Part shown: piece after piece, positions 48,628-54,797 of the stretch | Layout of the letters: every line of letters starts with the position of its first letter | Position numbering within the stretch: position 1 is the stretch's first letter | Origin: a virus | Reading direction: 5' to 3' (one strand) | DNA: 55,569 bases | IMG/VR virus record: IMGVR_UViG_3300009068_002792 | Span: 1-55,569 of that record | The notes under the pieces: model-generated | What the model was told of the DNA's origin: nothing | Database searches by the model: none | What the model saw: only the letters and a program-made list of their open reading frames with translations | Translations under genes and position numbers: made by a program

Positions 48628-49597
48628 TATTATTTTTGGTTTAGCTTGGGGCGATGAAGGCAAAGGTAAAATAAGTAATGCAATTAGCAAAAACTATGAC
48701 ATTGTTTGTCGTTGGAATGGTGGCCCCAATGCAGGTCACACAGTTTATCTCAATGATAAAAAATATAAAACTCATATTATTCCTTGTGGAGTTTTTCAAA
48801 ATAAACTTAGCGTCATTGGTCCAAATTGCGTTATCAATGTTGATAAATTTTTTGATGAAATAGAGTATTTACAAAAAGAAGGATTTGATACTTCTTTAAT
48901 TAAGGTTAGTCCAAAAGCTCATATTATTACTGAAAGACATATTCAGTATGATCTTAAATTCTTAAAACCTAAACTCGGCACAACTGGTCAAGGAATTGCA
49001 CCAGCTTATTCAGACAAAATGTTACGAGTAGGAAAATTAGCGGGAGATTATATTGATAAAAAATATCTTTGGGATGGAAATCTTGAAGGAGAAATTCTTT
49101 GCGAAGGGGCACAGAGTTTTTGGCTTGATATTAATTATGGTGATTATCCTTACGTTACAAGTAGCGAAACATTACCTTACAATGCTTGCTCTCTTGGCTT
49201 TAGTCCAAAGAAGATCAGAGAAATAATTGGCGTTGCAAAAATTTACGATACAAAAAGTGGAGTCGATCCATTGTTTCCAGAATCTTTATGGCAAGACGAT
49301 GAGCTTAATCAAATTATTGATCTTGGTCAAGAGTATGGTTCAACTACTGGTAGAAAAAGATTAGTAAATTGGTTGAATCTAAATAAATTAAAAGAAGCAG
49401 TTAAAATTTCTGGCGTAACAAAACTCATTATTAATAAATGCGACATCTTACAGAAACTTAACAAATATAAACTTTTCTTAAATCAGAATTTATATAATAC
49501 AAATGATTTTATACAAATGAAAAATATGATAAAAAATTATATAAACGATACAGAATATTGTGAAATAGTATTTTCTGGAAACAAATCAGACATTTAA
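48611..49597 (+). CDS. purA: Adenylosuccinate synthetase (shortened)
   Basis: This 328-residue protein has the GTP/IMP site WGDEGKGK with the catalytic Asp (D15) kept, WNGGPNAGHT with His43, LGTTGQGIAPAYSDK, a central CEGAQSFWLDINYGDYPYVTSS and STTGRKRLVNW for aspartate/phosphate binding. PurA is usually about 430 residues; this copy is shorter. It would convert IMP to adenylosuccinate on the way to AMP. Because Asp15 is retained, it is not the PurZ type that makes 2-aminoadenine. Confidence 0.87.
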   Translation: MIKAVDIIFGLAWGDEGKGKISNAISKNYDIVCRWNGGPNAGHTVYLNDKKYKTHIIPCGVFQNKLSVIGPNCVINVDKFFDEIEYLQKEGFDTSLIKVSPKAHIITERHIQYDLKFLKPKLGTTGQGIAPAYSDKMLRVGKLAGDYIDKKYLWDGNLEGEILCEGAQSFWLDINYGDYPYVTSSETLPYNACSLGFSPKKIREIIGVAKIYDTKSGVDPLFPESLWQDDELNQIIDLGQEYGSTTGRKRLVNWLNLNKLKEAVKISGVTKLIINKCDILQKLNKYKLFLNQNLYNTNDFIQMKNMIKNYINDTEYCEIVFSGNKSDI

Positions 49598-49599
49598 TA

Positions 49600-49605
49600 G
49601 TGTAA
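49600..49605 (+). promoter_or_regulatory. GTGTAA motif, 7 bases before the start at 49613
   Basis: Plus-strand GTGTAA, preceded by TTTAATA, 7 bases from the GTG start. Confidence 0.42.
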
Positions 49606-49612
49606 ACTATTA

Positions 49613-49846
49613 GTGAGTAATCAAAATCAAGCATTAGCTATTTGTTCTGAATTTGCCGATGAATATGGAATTGATACTCACGACAATGAAACAATTGTTG
49701 TCTATATAAATAGCAAATACGTAAATGAATTAAAAAATATGCTAGATAAAAAAGATTATAAACTTTCAACTTTTCAAGTATATGGCAAAGATGCCTTAGT
49801 TAATTTTATACCTAAATCTAGAAAAGAAAAAGATTCAGATATATAA
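49613..49846 (+). CDS. Small protein of unknown function
   Basis: This 77-residue protein begins at GTG (MSNQNQALAICSEFADEYGID) and has alternating helix and strand features. Function unknown. It is supported by its GTGTAA motif and the following nucleotidyltransferase gene 6 bases away. Confidence 0.45.
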   Translation: MSNQNQALAICSEFADEYGIDTHDNETIVVYINSKYVNELKNMLDKKDYKLSTFQVYGKDALVNFIPKSRKEKDSDI

Positions 49847-49852
49847 TATAAT

Positions 49853-50386
49853 ATGCATCCAGTAATATCAAGACTTTTAATTGTTAAAGGTTTCTTTTTA
49901 GGAGGATTTGTAAGAGATTTTTTAATTAGAGGAGAAAAATTTCAAGATATAGATTATTCATTTCATTATCCATTCGCTCTTTCAGATTCAGACGCTACCA
50001 TTTTAAATCAAAATGAAACTATTCGTTTGGATGATTCAGAAGAACCTAAAAGACGGATAAATGGTTTATATTTTCACTATTGTCCTACATCTTATTATTA
50101 TGATTTATCTTGCAATCTTTTCGGTTTTGACAAAGATGGATTTTTCCCTTTGCCATCTTATCACTTATTTGATTTAAATAAAGCTTGGGAACTTATATTA
50201 GATAAAAAGTTTTATAAACTATGTGATGGAAAATTAACTACGCAAAAAATGTTAAGACAAAATTGGGAAATGGTTGGAGAAATTCAAGATAAAAAAAATC
50301 AAATCATACATCACGATAGAAATGGGATATGGAATGATTATAATAAAATAGCCAAGCAAAAATTAAATGAACTTGTTTACCGATAA
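49853..50386 (+). CDS. Nucleotidyltransferase-like protein (CCA-adding enzyme head pattern)
   Basis: This 177-residue protein has LGGFVRDFLIRGEKFQDIDYSF at residues 16-37, the GG-x-x-R-D-...-D-I-D pattern of class II CCA-adding enzymes and poly(A) polymerases. The rest (residues 60-177) lacks the usual neck and body domains, so the enzyme is small. It sits directly before another nucleotidyltransferase-like gene and a tRNA gene. Because the tRNA and tmRNA here lack encoded CCA, a link to tRNA 3' ends is worth testing. Confidence 0.55.
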   Translation: MHPVISRLLIVKGFFLGGFVRDFLIRGEKFQDIDYSFHYPFALSDSDATILNQNETIRLDDSEEPKRRINGLYFHYCPTSYYYDLSCNLFGFDKDGFFPLPSYHLFDLNKAWELILDKKFYKLCDGKLTTQKMLRQNWEMVGEIQDKKNQIIHHDRNGIWNDYNKIAKQKLNELVYR

Positions 50387-50987
50387 AGAATTCTATTGCG
50401 AAAAGAATAAAGAATTAGCTTCGATATTAAGTGATGTAATTAATACTAAAAAATTTTACATTCTTCGAGGGTCTTTAGCTATAGCTTTATATTTTAAAAA
50501 ATTCTATAGATGTTATAAAGATATTGATTTCTACATGGACGATAAAGATATAGACTTCTGGATAAACTTTTTTTCTAAAAAATACATTGTTAAAAAATGC
50601 TTCATACCAATATCTAGAAGTCAAAAAATGTTTCAATTAGTTAAAAACCAAGAGCATATGGGACATTTAGTTTTTATTGAAGATCCGTATGATAAAAAAA
50701 ATATGTTAAAACAAATATATACCCAAAGATTTCTTGATGAAAGAAATGATATTATTGCAAAATACTCTAAATATATTCCTGTAACACAAAACGAAAGAAA
50801 TAAAGCATTAGAAAGCAAAGAAGATATAATTACAGAAATAGAAATAGACAATATTAAAATTAACATTTTAAACATTAAATACTTGAAAGAACAAAAAATT
50901 TTCGCTAAAATATATAATGAAGATAAATTAGCTCCAATAGACAATGATTTAGAATTTTATTTTAATATTAAATGGGGCGATGGTTGA
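50367..50987 (+). CDS. Nucleotidyltransferase-like protein (AbiEii/MenT-type pattern)
   Basis: This 206-residue protein has ILRGSLAIALYFKKFYRCYKDIDFYMDD near residue 32-59, the G-S-x(n)-K-D-I-D-F core of DUF1814/AbiEii-type nucleotidyltransferases. Some of these toxins add bases to tRNA acceptor ends. It overlaps the upstream gene by 20 bases, and its last 14 bases overlap the first 14 bases of tRNA-Ser. This unusual overlap couples transcript ends. Substrate unknown. Confidence 0.5.
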   Translation: MNLFTDKEFYCEKNKELASILSDVINTKKFYILRGSLAIALYFKKFYRCYKDIDFYMDDKDIDFWINFFSKKYIVKKCFIPISRSQKMFQLVKNQEHMGHLVFIEDPYDKKNMLKQIYTQRFLDERNDIIAKYSKYIPVTQNERNKALESKEDIITEIEIDNIKINILNIKYLKEQKIFAKIYNEDKLAPIDNDLEFYFNIKWGDG

Positions 50988-51060
50988 GTGGTTGAAAACA
51001 GCAGTTTACTAAACTGCCGATGGAGAAATTCATTCGTAGGTTCGAATCCTACTCGCCCCG
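50974..51060 (+). tRNA. tRNA-Ser, anticodon ACT
   Basis: The acceptor GGGGCGA pairs with TCGCCCC, and the discriminator is G, as in serine tRNAs. The T-arm is GTAGG-TTCGAAT-CCTAC. The anticodon stem GCAGT/ACTGC closes the loop TTACTAA, giving anticodon ACT. A long variable arm, as in Ser/Leu/Tyr tRNAs, follows. ACT is a very unusual anticodon in bacteria, where GCT reads both AGT and AGC. No CCA is encoded. Confidence 0.85.
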
Positions 51061-51068
51061 AAATTTAT

Positions 51069-51096
51069 TAGACATTCTTAAAATAAACACTATAAT
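51069..51096 (+). promoter_or_regulatory. Promoter of the secreted protein at 51104
   Basis: TAGACA (51069-51074), 16 bases, TATAAT (51091-51096), then 7 bases to the ATG at 51104. It starts 9 bases after the tRNA. Confidence 0.6.
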
Positions 51097-51103
51097 ATAT
51101 ATT

Positions 51104-51394
51104 ATGAATAAAATTAAAGCTCTATTATTGTCTATGACATTTGCCTCAGTTAGTCTTGCTGATGTTGGAGCATCAAATGAAAATACTCCAGTAGCAGATG
51201 GTTTCTTATCCGCTGGAGATCTCGTAATTGTTCGTCCAATTTCAACCGCAGCTACAATTGGTGCTTTTGGAATTTTCGCAGTAGTCGCACCATTTACTGA
51301 AATGGCTGGATGCACAGAAGAAACTTACGAAGGTCTTGTAGAAAAGACTGGCAAGTTTTCTTTTGATCGTGATCTTGGTGATTTTACAAAGTAA
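51104..51394 (+). CDS. Small secreted protein with signal peptide
   Basis: The start at 51104 (MNKIKALLLSMTFASVSLA) gives a signal peptide; an earlier frame start overlaps the tRNA. The mature part has a hydrophobic helix (AATIGAFGIFAVVAPF), one Cys (MAGCTEE), and a polar end. It could be membrane- or surface-attached. No family is recognised. Its promoter gives a 7-base leader. Confidence 0.55.
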   Translation: MNKIKALLLSMTFASVSLADVGASNENTPVADGFLSAGDLVIVRPISTAATIGAFGIFAVVAPFTEMAGCTEETYEGLVEKTGKFSFDRDLGDFTK

Positions 51395-51422
51395 TATTTA
51401 CTAACGAAAAAATCCCAAATAT
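51394..51422 (+). repeat. 29-base repeat, copy 1
   Basis: ATATTTA, 15-base spacer containing CTAACGAAA, CAAATAT. It lies just upstream of the -35 box of the gene at 51463. Confidence 0.6.
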
Positions 51423-51428
51423 ATAAAC

Positions 51429-51456
51429 TTGACATAGTTTATATGTTGAATATAAT
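51429..51456 (+). promoter_or_regulatory. Leaderless promoter of the gene at 51463
   Basis: TTGACA (51429-51434), 16 bases, TATAAT (51451-51456), 6 bases to ATG. Confidence 0.72.
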
Positions 51457-51462
51457 GGTCTT

Positions 51463-52014
51463 ATGAGCAAAGAACTTTTTCTTGAATGTGATTGTTATTC
51501 AGAAGGTATTAAATTCAATTATGATGAAGATGGACTACTATACATCTCTCTTTATCAAAGAGGATTTAAACCAAGAACTAAAACTTGGCGTGAAAAGCTA
51601 AGATGGATCTGGCAAATAATTATTAAAGATGTTCCTTACGATGATGAAGTGATTATTTCAAAAGATAAAATCAAACAATTAAGTGAATTTGTGAACGAGA
51701 TTTCACCAAATAAGAATGTATTTGCTAACGAAAATTCGCCAAATATAGAACTGAAAAGAGGAACACTTTACAAAATCCAAGGCGAAGATATGCCATTTAG
51801 GTATGTTGAATATACAAAATTAGTGAATACTAAAGATGACGGACTTTATCATTTTAAATATCATCAGTTAAAAACTCACACTCTTTCAAAGAAATATTTG
51901 AATAGAGTAGAAAGAGAAGCAACTTCAGAAGAAATAAGAATATATAATTTAACAAAAAAAGAAGCAGACAGATTATGGGAGGAGCAAAATTCTAGAAATT
52001 ATAATTTCTATTGA
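51463..52014 (+). CDS. Phage protein of unknown function
   Basis: This 183-residue protein has a conserved-looking N-terminal region (residues 1-80, LFLECDCYSEGIKFNYDEDGLLYISLYQRGFKPRTKTWREKLRWIW) of a type I recall from phage and plasmid genes. It continues with a region whose DNA includes two copies of the 29-base repeat (residues about 75-95, FVNEISPNKNVFANENSPN), and a charged C-terminal part. Function unknown. Confidence 0.6.
   Translation: MSKELFLECDCYSEGIKFNYDEDGLLYISLYQRGFKPRTKTWREKLRWIWQIIIKDVPYDDEVIISKDKIKQLSEFVNEISPNKNVFANENSPNIELKRGTLYKIQGEDMPFRYVEYTKLVNTKDDGLYHFKYHQLKTHTLSKKYLNRVEREATSEEIRIYNLTKKEADRLWEEQNSRNYNFY
51685..51713 (+). repeat. 29-base repeat, copy 2 (inside a gene)
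   Basis: GAATTTG, 15 bases (TGAACGAGA...), CAAATAA. Within the coding region of the gene at 51463, in frame as part of VNEISPN. Confidence 0.5.
51718..51746 (+). repeat. 29-base repeat, copy 3 (inside a gene)
   Basis: GTATTTG, 15 bases (CTAACGAAA...), CAAATAT, five bases after copy 2. Confidence 0.6.
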
Positions 52015-52040
52015 TTTGCTAACGAGATCAAGCCAAATAT
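52012..52040 (+). repeat. 29-base repeat, copy 4
   Basis: TGATTTG, 15 bases (CTAACGAGA...), CAAATAT, starting within the stop codon of the gene at 51463. Confidence 0.6.
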
Positions 52041-52044
52041 AGTC

Positions 52045-52073
52045 ATATTTGCTAACGAAAAAAAGCCAAATAT
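52045..52073 (+). repeat. 29-base repeat, copy 5
   Basis: ATATTTG, 15 bases (CTAACGAAA...), CAAATAT; arms are perfect inverted repeats. Confidence 0.65.
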
Positions 52074-52096
52074 ATGAACGAAAAAAGTGCAAATAA
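52068..52096 (+). repeat. 29-base repeat, copy 6 (degenerate, overlapping copy 5)
   Basis: The core TGAACGAAA and right arm CAAATAA are kept, but the left arm is replaced by copy 5's right end. It overlaps the start codon of the small gene at 52074. Confidence 0.4.
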
Positions 52097-52250
52097 TGGT
52101 GCTGGAAAAGGTGATAAACCAAGAAATTGTTTCTCTAATAGGTTTAAGGAAAACTATGATAGTATAAACTGGTCAGACGAAAAAGATAAGTCGTTGATTA
52201 AAAAAGAATTAAAAAACAAAGATGGTTCAGCTACATATATTTACAAATAA
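52074..52250 (+). CDS. Small basic protein of unknown function
   Basis: This 58-residue frame (MNEKSANNGAGKGDKPRNCFSNRFKENYDS...) has GAGKGDKPR near its start, a pattern I recall from short phage proteins. Its first codons come from a copy of the 29-base repeat, so the start may have evolved from it. No promoter is evident. Function unknown. Confidence 0.45.
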   Translation: MNEKSANNGAGKGDKPRNCFSNRFKENYDSINWSDEKDKSLIKKELKNKDGSATYIYK

Positions 52251-52261
52251 TATATAGAGTA

Positions 52262-52290
52262 TTGACAGATTTAACAAAGAGTAATATACT
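52262..52290 (+). promoter_or_regulatory. Leaderless promoter of the UV endonuclease gene
   Basis: TTGACA (52262-52267), 17 bases, TATACT (52285-52290), 6 bases to ATG at 52297. Confidence 0.75.
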
Positions 52291-52296
52291 CTTACT

Positions 52297-53196
52297 ATGA
52301 GAAAAGGAGTTTGTTGTATTGTATTAAGTCTAACTGAACAAGATAATCCTATCAAGTTCAATACTATGACTTATGCTCGTTTCTCATCTATGGATAGAAA
52401 GGAAGCTCTTTCTACCCTTTCCTCTAGAATATTAAACAATATGCTTACTACATATCACTATATCAAGTATTGTGCAGACCATAATCATACTTATAGAATT
52501 TCTTCTGATCTATTTCCTCTTATCACTTATGATAAAGCAGATGTTAAGCTGGAAAACTTACCAGATTATACCAGAATACTAGCATCATTTGATAGTATCA
52601 AGAAACTAATACAATCTAGAAATGTTAGAGTATCTTGCCATCCCTCTGAATTTAATGTTCTTGCAAGTGATAACGATAATGCAGTAACTAAAACAATCAA
52701 AGAATTAAATCATTATGGTTGGTTTATGACGCAAATTGGTTGTCCTCTTAACTATGATTCTCCTATGAATATGCACATACATAATTCTAAAGGCGATTTA
52801 AATAATATAATAAAAAAGTTTATGAGCAACTTTCAAAGACTATCAGATGATGTTAAATCTAGATTAGTTATTGAGAATGACGATAAGGACACTTGCTGGT
52901 CAGTTAAGAAACTTATCAAGCATTTTCATTCTGTTTCTAATATTCCTATTACTTTCGATTATCTTCATCACAAATGTCATCCAGATAATTTAACAGAAGA
53001 AGAAGCATTTCATCTCGCCCGAATTACTTGGGGTAATCATACTCCACTATTTCATTATTCAGAAAGCATTGATGGTCATAAGAATCCTAGAAAACACGCC
53101 GACTACGCAAAGTTCTTGCCAAATACTTATGGTTATGATAACATAGATGTAGACTTTGAATTAAAGATGAAAGAACAATCATTCGCTAAACTATGA
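52297..53196 (+). CDS. uvdE: UV DNA damage endonuclease
   Basis: This 299-residue TIM-barrel protein matches UvdE: YRISSDLFPLITY, VSCHPSEFNVLASDN, MHIHNSKGD, LVIENDDKDTCWSV, FDYLHHKCHP, with metal-binding His/Glu/Asp residues in these blocks. UvdE nicks DNA 5' to cyclobutane dimers and 6-4 photoproducts, starting an alternative excision pathway. A phage copy would repair UV damage before or during infection. It starts 6 bases after a -10 box. The C-terminal part is slightly shorter than in cellular enzymes. Confidence 0.88.
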   Translation: MRKGVCCIVLSLTEQDNPIKFNTMTYARFSSMDRKEALSTLSSRILNNMLTTYHYIKYCADHNHTYRISSDLFPLITYDKADVKLENLPDYTRILASFDSIKKLIQSRNVRVSCHPSEFNVLASDNDNAVTKTIKELNHYGWFMTQIGCPLNYDSPMNMHIHNSKGDLNNIIKKFMSNFQRLSDDVKSRLVIENDDKDTCWSVKKLIKHFHSVSNIPITFDYLHHKCHPDNLTEEEAFHLARITWGNHTPLFHYSESIDGHKNPRKHADYAKFLPNTYGYDNIDVDFELKMKEQSFAKL

Positions 53197-53282
53197 CACA
53201 TAAATTATATGAATTATTTGTAGTTGTTTTAGGCGTGATAGCCAATATTGTGCTTATCATAAATGCAATTCATCATTGGTAA
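53193..53282 (+). CDS. 29-residue membrane microprotein
   Basis: An ATG that overlaps the uvdE stop by 4 bases opens a frame of 29 residues with one hydrophobic helix (ELFVVVLGVIANIVLIINAI) and a polar end (HHW). The coupling and clean transmembrane composition support it; no homologue is known. Confidence 0.45.
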   Translation: MTHKLYELFVVVLGVIANIVLIINAIHHW

Positions 53283-53287
53283 TACTT

Positions 53288-53764
53288 ATGATAGAATTAC
53301 AAGTATCAAATAAAATCTTAACAGAAGCAAAGTTAAGAGCAACAAAACTTGGCAAATTAAATAATTCTATTACAGAAGGTGCGGGAAATATTGCTGGTTA
53401 TATTGGGCAATTAATTGTTGCAGAATATTTAAATGCAGAAGAACCAGACAATTACAATTTTGATGTTAAGAAAGATCATACTACTTACGAAGTGAAAACA
53501 AAGCGTTGCACTTCAAGGCCAAGGCGAGAATACGATTGTAGCGTTTCAGATTTTAATACAAAACAAAATTGTGACTATTATCTTTTTGTAAGAGTATTAG
53601 AGGATTTTTCTAAAGCGTGGATTCTTGGCAAGAAAAAGAAAGCAGATTATTTCAATGAAGCACGATTTTGTGAAAAAGGCAAGGTCGATGAAAAATCTAC
53701 TTTTGGTTGGAGATTTAAAGCAGATTGTTATAATCTAGAAATATCTAAATTGGAGACTATATGA
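53288..53764 (+). CDS. PD-(D/E)XK-like nuclease candidate
   Basis: The start at 53288 (MIELQVSNKILTEAKLRATKLGKLNNS) is preferred to one 12 bases earlier. The 158-residue protein has GNIAGYIGQLIVAEYLNAEE, then NFDVKKDHTTYEVKTKRC, where D-(x)n-E-x-K-x-K fits the PD-(D/E)XK metal site after a D. The rest is a mixed strand region with Cys and Trp. It could be a restriction-like or recombination nuclease. The call rests on one motif. Confidence 0.5.
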   Translation: MIELQVSNKILTEAKLRATKLGKLNNSITEGAGNIAGYIGQLIVAEYLNAEEPDNYNFDVKKDHTTYEVKTKRCTSRPRREYDCSVSDFNTKQNCDYYLFVRVLEDFSKAWILGKKKKADYFNEARFCEKGKVDEKSTFGWRFKADCYNLEISKLETI

Positions 53765-53886
53765 ACATAATTAAACTTGCATTATCAATCGGTATGGTAT
53801 ATAATGTATGCAAAGGAAACATACAAACTGCAACATTAATTGGAGTTTGTTTAATTTTAACTAATTTTTATGGAAGAACACGATAG
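53761..53886 (+). CDS. 41-residue membrane protein
   Basis: Starts 4 bases before the preceding stop and encodes one hydrophobic helix (ATLIGVCLILTNFYG) after a partly hydrophobic start (IIKLALSIGMVYNV). It overlaps the next gene by 17 bases. Function unknown. Confidence 0.4.
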   Translation: MNIIKLALSIGMVYNVCKGNIQTATLIGVCLILTNFYGRTR

Positions 53887-54139
53887 ACTATTAAATCTAG
53901 TAATTAAAAAGCCAGAAGATTACGAACCTTTTGGAGAATTAAAAAAATGGGAAAAGGAAAATATGGATTATCCAGATTGTTCTTGTGGATGTGGATATTT
54001 TATTCCCCTTCGTGGAAGTTTAGGTGAGGATTGGGGAATTTGTAGTAATCCAGAAAGTCATAGAAATGGATTATTAACTAACGAACATCAAGGATGCCTC
54101 AAGTTTAATAATATTGACAAGAAAAGAGATTATTTGTAA
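53870..54139 (+). CDS. Cysteine-rich small protein, probably zinc-binding
   Basis: This 89-residue protein has CSCGCGYFIPL near residue 38, WGICSNPESHRNGLLTNEHQGC from about 55, and no other enzyme motif. The Cys spacing suggests a zinc ribbon with the WG-x-C-x-N-P block seen in several uncharacterised bacterial proteins. Function unknown. It is overlapped by the promoter of the next gene. Confidence 0.6.
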   Translation: MEEHDRLLNLVIKKPEDYEPFGELKKWEKENMDYPDCSCGCGYFIPLRGSLGEDWGICSNPESHRNGLLTNEHQGCLKFNNIDKKRDYL

Positions 54140-54142
54140 TAT
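54114..54142 (+). promoter_or_regulatory. Leaderless promoter of the gene at 54150
   Basis: TTGACA (54114-54119), 17 bases, TAATAT (54137-54142), 7 bases to the ATG at 54150. It lies inside the 3' end of the preceding gene. It fixes the start at MGMFNYI rather than at an upstream TTG. Confidence 0.72.
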
Positions 54143-54149
54143 AAATTAT

Positions 54150-54797
54150 ATGGGAATGTTTAATTATATCAAGGTTGAGCAAGATTTACCTATTAATGAT
54201 GAGTTAAAAGCTCTTAATATTGACTTCAAGAAAGAAGAATTTCAAACAAAAGAATTAGAAGATAATGTAATGGCTACTTATATTATCCGTGATTATAGGT
54301 TGTTTGAATTAAAAATAACTAGCCATTGGGAAGATAATCCAGATTATGTAAAAGATGGTAGTAGATTTGGTGAATTTTTTAATAAGAATAAATTGGTAGA
54401 AGATAGTAGAGAAGAAATCTTTAGGGATGATTATACTGGAACATTTACTTTTGGAACTTATGTTCTTGGTCAAGATAAAGAAAGCTATGATTGGTTTCCA
54501 GATTGGAAATGTGTTGTAGTTAAAGGTTTATTAACAGAAATATCCTTAATTAAGCCCATAGAAAAAAATTCATCTGGAACAAGAATAGAATTAGACGAAC
54601 AATTTAAAAAACAATTAGACGATCACGAAAGAAAAATGAAATGTCCAGTTTATAGTTTTTACTTTAAATATTATGTTAAGACTATGAATCTTATTGAATG
54701 GAAACTTGATGCTCTAATAGGTCGTATTATACGATTATTAGATTGGCTACGATGGAAAGGTATTAGAAAATTAATAAGGATTTTAACACCAAGATGA
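54150..54797 (+). CDS. Conserved phage protein (MGMFxYI-type), unknown function
   Basis: This 215-residue protein starts MGMFNYIKVEQDLPIN and has EFQTKELEDNVMATYIIRD, a pattern I recognise from a widespread family of small phage proteins that starts M-G-M-F-D-Y-I. A C-terminal part of about 60 residues is basic and partly hydrophobic (LIEWKLDALIGRIIRLLDWLRWKG) and may associate with membrane. The function of the family is not known. It overlaps the HNH gene by 4 bases. Confidence 0.6.
   Translation: MGMFNYIKVEQDLPINDELKALNIDFKKEEFQTKELEDNVMATYIIRDYRLFELKITSHWEDNPDYVKDGSRFGEFFNKNKLVEDSREEIFRDDYTGTFTFGTYVLGQDKESYDWFPDWKCVVVKGLLTEISLIKPIEKNSSGTRIELDEQFKKQLDDHERKMKCPVYSFYFKYYVKTMNLIEWKLDALIGRIIRLLDWLRWKGIRKLIRILTPR

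Noticed and set aside
48611-49597. PurZ (2-aminoadenine genome synthesis)
   Set aside because: The catalytic Asp of the WGDEGKGK motif is present; in PurZ it is replaced by a small residue. No DatZ or MazZ is seen. Canonical PurA is the better reading.
51394-52096. CRISPR array
   Set aside because: The repeat units are irregularly placed, two sit inside a gene, arms vary, and there are no unique spacers of constant length.
54114-54150. Earlier start of the 54150 gene at TTG 54114
   Set aside because: The TTG is the -35 box of a near-consensus promoter and the added residues do not look conserved; the MGMFNYI start fits the family.
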